From contig OZ220684.1 in assembly GCA_965116395.1 (NCBI GenBank), positions 4,588,001 to 4,652,000 of the forward strand: 64,000 nt of DNA, in the 5' to 3' direction. The translations under genes were made by a program, and so were the position numbers. The notes beneath the pieces were generated by a model. The model worked only from the letters and a program-made list of their open reading frames with translations. It was not told the DNA's origin and searched no databases. Positions 61,271 to 64,000 of the stretch are shown piece after piece (position 1 is the stretch's first letter; every line of letters begins with the position of its first letter). Source of the DNA: Bin5 sp965116395. Lineage in GTDB: Bacteria; Chloroflexota; Anaerolineae; Caldilineales; Caldilineaceae.

Positions 61271-62068
61271 TCAATAGTTAAGCCTTACTGCGCGTGATGC
61301 TATGTAGGTGTCGGTATAATCCGCCGGCGGCTGTCCCTCCCAACGATCTTCATAAAACGCGGTCAAGACAAGACCGGCGTCGAGCTGACCCCCAATCTGG
61401 TCCGTGAGCGTGTGCCCAAATTCAAGAGCTTCGCCTGCACGGATGAACGCCTTCCGCTCCGCATTTGAAATGCTGGTGAGGTCTGAATAGGGAAGCTTAT
61501 GACGGACCTCCAGTATACCTTCATCAATCTTGCGCTGATCAAAGAGGTACATTACAGGGTTGACAAAACCGGCCAGCAGGACCCCGCCCGGTTTCAGCAC
61601 GCGTGCGCACTCCCTCCATACGGGGGGCACCTCAGGAATAAACAGGTTGGAACAAGGGTGGACTATCAGATCGAAACGCTGGTCTTCAAAGGCCAGCAGC
61701 TCACTCATGTCGCCTTCGACGGTCAACAACTTCAGGCCTTCGCGTTCCGCCACAGCGCGGTCTTGGGCAAGCTGGCGGGGCGAGTTGTCGAAGACTGTCA
61801 CACGTGCGTTGATACTCTCGCCGGCCGCAGCCAGAATCGGCCCTTGTTGGCCGCCGCCCAAGGCTAAACAAAGGATCTCCGCGTCACTGAAGTCGGGAAA
61901 CCACGCTCTCGGGACCTCTTTTGTCGGCGTTAGCTCAATCTGCCAGTCGCCGCGCCTTGCTGCCGCTATGGCCTCCGCGCTGACGGGGACCGTCCATCTG
62001 CTCTTGCGCTCGACAGCCTTGTCCCAAGCATAACGATTATAGGTTGAAACTTCCGCCTTTCCAGTCAC
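61271..62068 (-). CDS. Class I SAM-dependent methyltransferase
   Basis: 265 residues. Rossmann-like methyltransferase: motif I LCLALGGGQQGPILAAAG, motif II TVFDNSPRQLAQDR, the acidic VEGDMSELLAF, then DLIVHPCSNLFIPEVPPVWR and the post-motif RVLKPGGVLLAGFVNP. Motif I has GGGQQG, where most have E/DxGxGxG, a known variation in the Methyltransf_11/25 group. It is preceded by a Trp-rich N-terminus (RYAWDKAVERKSRWTVPV). Substrate unknown. It stands between XdhC and the small protein gene on the minus strand, but probably as a separate unit. Confidence 0.85.
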   Translation of the reverse strand: MTGKAEVSTYNRYAWDKAVERKSRWTVPVSAEAIAAARRGDWQIELTPTKEVPRAWFPDFSDAEILCLALGGGQQGPILAAAGESINARVTVFDNSPRQLAQDRAVAEREGLKLLTVEGDMSELLAFEDQRFDLIVHPCSNLFIPEVPPVWRECARVLKPGGVLLAGFVNPVMYLFDQRKIDEGILEVRHKLPYSDLTSISNAERKAFIRAGEALEFGHTLTDQIGGQLDAGLVLTAFYEDRWEGQPPADYTDTYIASRAVRLNY

Positions 62069-62165
62069 GTTACTCGTCTGTCAACAAGAGTCCGGACCGA
62101 GAACGGGACACCTTTGCTCTCGCTGACCCTTTTTTTTCTTTTGGTCCTGCCTATGACAGCATCTT

Positions 62166-63014
62166 TCATCCTGCTCTTGAACGCTCCGCCGCGCGCATTC
62201 TTCGCTGCGCCCGCTCCTGCTGGATCTGCTCGCTCATGCCGGGAAGCGTGCCTTCTCGCAACACACAAATGATCTCCGCCATTATACAGACCGCAATCTC
62301 CGCGGGCGTAATCGCGCCAATATCAATGCCGATTGGCGCTCGGACGCGGTCAAATTTCGAGGCTGGTATGCTCTGCTCGCTCTCGAGAAGTTCGAAGACC
62401 GCGCGGATGCGCCGGCTGCTTCCGATCATTCCCAAATAGGCGACCGGATCGTCCAGCACCTCCAATAGACAGTCGATGTCATACTGGTGGCCCCGCGTCA
62501 CCAGCACGAGATACGTGTCGCTGTCAAAGACATCTTTGCCCTGCCGCAGATCGACCAATGTAGGTCGAAAAGGCCCTGCCACCACCCGATCGGCGGTTGG
62601 GAAACGGGCAACATGGGCAAATTGAGGCCGGTCGTCAATTACCGTCACCAGGAAGTCGCACGTCTTTGCAATTGAAGCCAGCGGCACGGCGATATGACCA
62701 GCGCCGGCGATTATCAGATGCGGGGGCCGTGCCTGTACCTCGACAAACACAGAAAAACTGCCGTCGTCTTCCGCATAGCTGAACTGCATGTGTTTCTTGC
62801 GCTCAATCGCGGTCCGGACATCGTGCAGTACAGCGTTGCACTTTGCTCCCAGTCCCAATGCGCCTGAAGGGCGTCGGTCCGTTTGGGGCCAGACAACTGC
62901 ATTGCGACCGACCGCCCCGGCATATACTCCGTCACCCGTTGTGACAGTAACCAGCGCAACAGCCTCTCTATTTTCAATTGCATCAATTAGAGTGCCGAGC
63001 AACTCTTTCTGCAT
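62166..63014 (-). CDS. XdhC/CoxI-family protein
   Basis: 282 residues. N-terminal XdhC_CoxI domain (AVALVTVTTGDGVYAGAVGR, to about 100) and C-terminal Rossmann domain with LIIAGAGHIAVPLASIAKTC, VIDDRPQFAHVARFP, LVTRGHQYD and YLGMIGSSRRIRAVFELL. Such proteins load the sulfurated molybdenum cofactor into xanthine dehydrogenase/CoxLMS-type enzymes. No such dehydrogenase is in the window, so its client is unlinked. ATG 63014. It lies 97 bp upstream of the methyltransferase gene and is divergent from terC. Confidence 0.88.
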   Translation of the reverse strand: MQKELLGTLIDAIENREAVALVTVTTGDGVYAGAVGRNAVVWPQTDRRPSGALGLGAKCNAVLHDVRTAIERKKHMQFSYAEDDGSFSVFVEVQARPPHLIIAGAGHIAVPLASIAKTCDFLVTVIDDRPQFAHVARFPTADRVVAGPFRPTLVDLRQGKDVFDSDTYLVLVTRGHQYDIDCLLEVLDDPVAYLGMIGSSRRIRAVFELLESEQSIPASKFDRVRAPIGIDIGAITPAEIAVCIMAEIICVLREGTLPGMSEQIQQERAQRRMRAAERSRAG

Positions 63015-63212
63015 TTCTCACGTGTCTTTCTTATGCGCCCGCCGCCCCTCTTCTTCGGCGAAACATTGGCAGTTGGAAACGCGCCAAAACTTGAGTTAGA
63101 CACGCGCCAAACCAGATGCTAGAATCCCTCATATGCACTGAATCGGGCTTGCATCTGCATTTGCTTTGCAGTTGCTGGCCGATTTCCATCCTATCAAGGA
63201 GCCCGCAACAGC

Positions 63213-63986
63213 ATGACCGAACTGTTCCAACCCGAAAGCCTGGTTGCCCTGCTGACTCTTGTTCTGCTCGAAATCGTCCTTGGCATTGACAACGTAATCT
63301 TCATTGCCATCCTGAGCGGAAAGCTACCCGCCCATCAGCAGGCGAAGGCCCGTTCAACCGGTATCGGGCTGGCAGTATTTGCCCGCATTGCGCTTCTATT
63401 CAGCATTACCTGGATCATGCAGCTGACCCATCCTATCTTCACTATCTTCGACCATGGTCTCTCCGGCCGTGACTTGATTCTACTGGTCGGAGGCCTGTTT
63501 CTTATCGGCAAGAGCACTTTCGAAATCCACGAAAAGCTGGAATCAGGGCAACATAGCGGTGCAGCCAAAGCGACGGCAACATTCGCATCCGTCATTGCTC
63601 AGATTATCCTCATCGATTTAGTCTTTTCACTGGACTCGGTTGTCACCGCGGTAGGAATCTCAGGCAATCTCTGGGTAATGGTCCCGGCCATCCTGGTTGC
63701 GGCCGCGGTCATGCTCCTCTTTTCCGGATCGATCGCCTCCTACGTCGAACGCCATCCGACGATGAAGATCCTGGCGCTGGCTTTTCTGATTCTAATTGGA
63801 TTCCTGCTCGTGCTGGAAGGTTGGCTCCACGAAGCTGTCGAGGAACTGCACTTGAAAAACTATGCCTATTTTGCCATGGCATTTGCTCTCGCCGTCGAAA
63901 TGATAAACCTGCGGGTGCGCCAAAAATCGGAACCCGTTCACTTGCACAGCCGCATACCATCCGAGCAGCCGGACGAGGAATCATAG
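63213..63986 (+). CDS. TerC-family integral membrane protein
   Basis: 257 residues from ATG 63213 (AAGGAGC about 10 bases upstream). Seven or so hydrophobic helices with the TerC hallmarks VLLEIVLGIDNVIFIAILSG and the second acidic-helix motif IDLVFSLDSVVTAVGI. The Asp residues in GIDN and SLDS are proposed metal-binding sites of the family (Mn2+/metal efflux or metallation of exported enzymes). The C-terminus is short and cytoplasmic. Weak promoter-like TTAGAC/TAGAAT elements lie around 63095-63124. Single gene at the end of the window; a sequence remnant of 14 bp follows. Confidence 0.92.
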   Translation: MTELFQPESLVALLTLVLLEIVLGIDNVIFIAILSGKLPAHQQAKARSTGIGLAVFARIALLFSITWIMQLTHPIFTIFDHGLSGRDLILLVGGLFLIGKSTFEIHEKLESGQHSGAAKATATFASVIAQIILIDLVFSLDSVVTAVGISGNLWVMVPAILVAAAVMLLFSGSIASYVERHPTMKILALAFLILIGFLLVLEGWLHEAVEELHLKNYAYFAMAFALAVEMINLRVRQKSEPVHLHSRIPSEQPDEES

Positions 63987-64000
63987 AGCACGGTCAAGGG

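Noticed and set aside
63015..63212. Possible yybP-ykoY (Mn2+) riboswitch before terC
   Set aside because: The conserved yybP-ykoY core could not be found in the leader; only a weak promoter-like pair is present.

Overview
The window (64 kb, GC-rich, no rRNA, one tRNA) looks like a chromosomal segment of a heterotrophic Chloroflexota bacterium, most likely of the Anaerolineae/Caldilineae kind. The reasons are inferential: lipoproteins with long Ala/Glu/Met or Pro/Thr linkers behind the lipobox, a LysM lipoprotein with a PTPTPT linker, an F420-type (Ddn-like) reductase, many ABC importers without local ATPases, and short GC-rich palindromic intergenic repeats. Expanded phytanoyl-CoA-dioxygenase-like (PhyH) enzymes and sulfatases also occur in sponge-associated and marine lineages, so a host-associated or marine origin is plausible but not proven.

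Layout. 0-3.4 kb: end of a peptide-type ABC permease pair, a sialidase-like BNR protein and a decayed fragment resembling the large subunit of N,N-dimethylformamidase. 4.2-9.7 kb (+): Tat-exported sugar-binding protein, two CUT1 permeases, PhyH, PfkB kinase. 9.9-17.7 kb (+): family-5 binding protein, PhyH, DppB/DppC permeases, amidohydrolase, Rieske protein, double-SIS isomerase, with no ATPase gene. 18-25.5 kb (-): complete Dpp/Opp transporter (binding protein, B, D, F, C) ending in a PhyH gene. 25.9-36.3 kb: housekeeping block with tRNA-Leu(UAA), mltG, rmd-gmd (GDP-deoxyhexose synthesis), a DUF4062 protein, a Nudix hydrolase, pheT, rnz and a YfcE-like phosphoesterase. 36.7-45.2 kb: LysM lipoprotein (+), then (-) a second sugar ABC operon with Gfo/Idh oxidoreductase, PhyH and an ALDH7-type aldehyde dehydrogenase. 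45.6-57.6 kb (-): long run of PhyH, two tandem sulfatases, DegT aminotransferase, third sugar ABC transporter, polysaccharide deacetylase and an atypical sulfatase-fold hydrolase. 57.7-64 kb: F420-type reductase coupled to a PyrK-like flavoprotein, P1 peptidase with sufE, a small conserved-looking protein, a methyltransferase, XdhC and TerC.

The recurring design is an uptake module: exported binding protein, permease pair, one PhyH dioxygenase and one or more tailoring enzymes (kinase, amidohydrolase/Rieske/SIS, Gfo/ALDH, or sulfatases/deacetylase/aminotransferase). All five complete binding-protein genes are followed by a perfect GC-rich hairpin before the next gene, four of them without a T-tract. 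This suggests a common post-transcriptional or attenuating device that keeps binding protein above permease. A structured intergenic repeat occurs three times (26.1, 28.0 and 59.1 kb), with arm sequences that change while pairing is kept. Substrates of the transporters cannot be read from the sequence.
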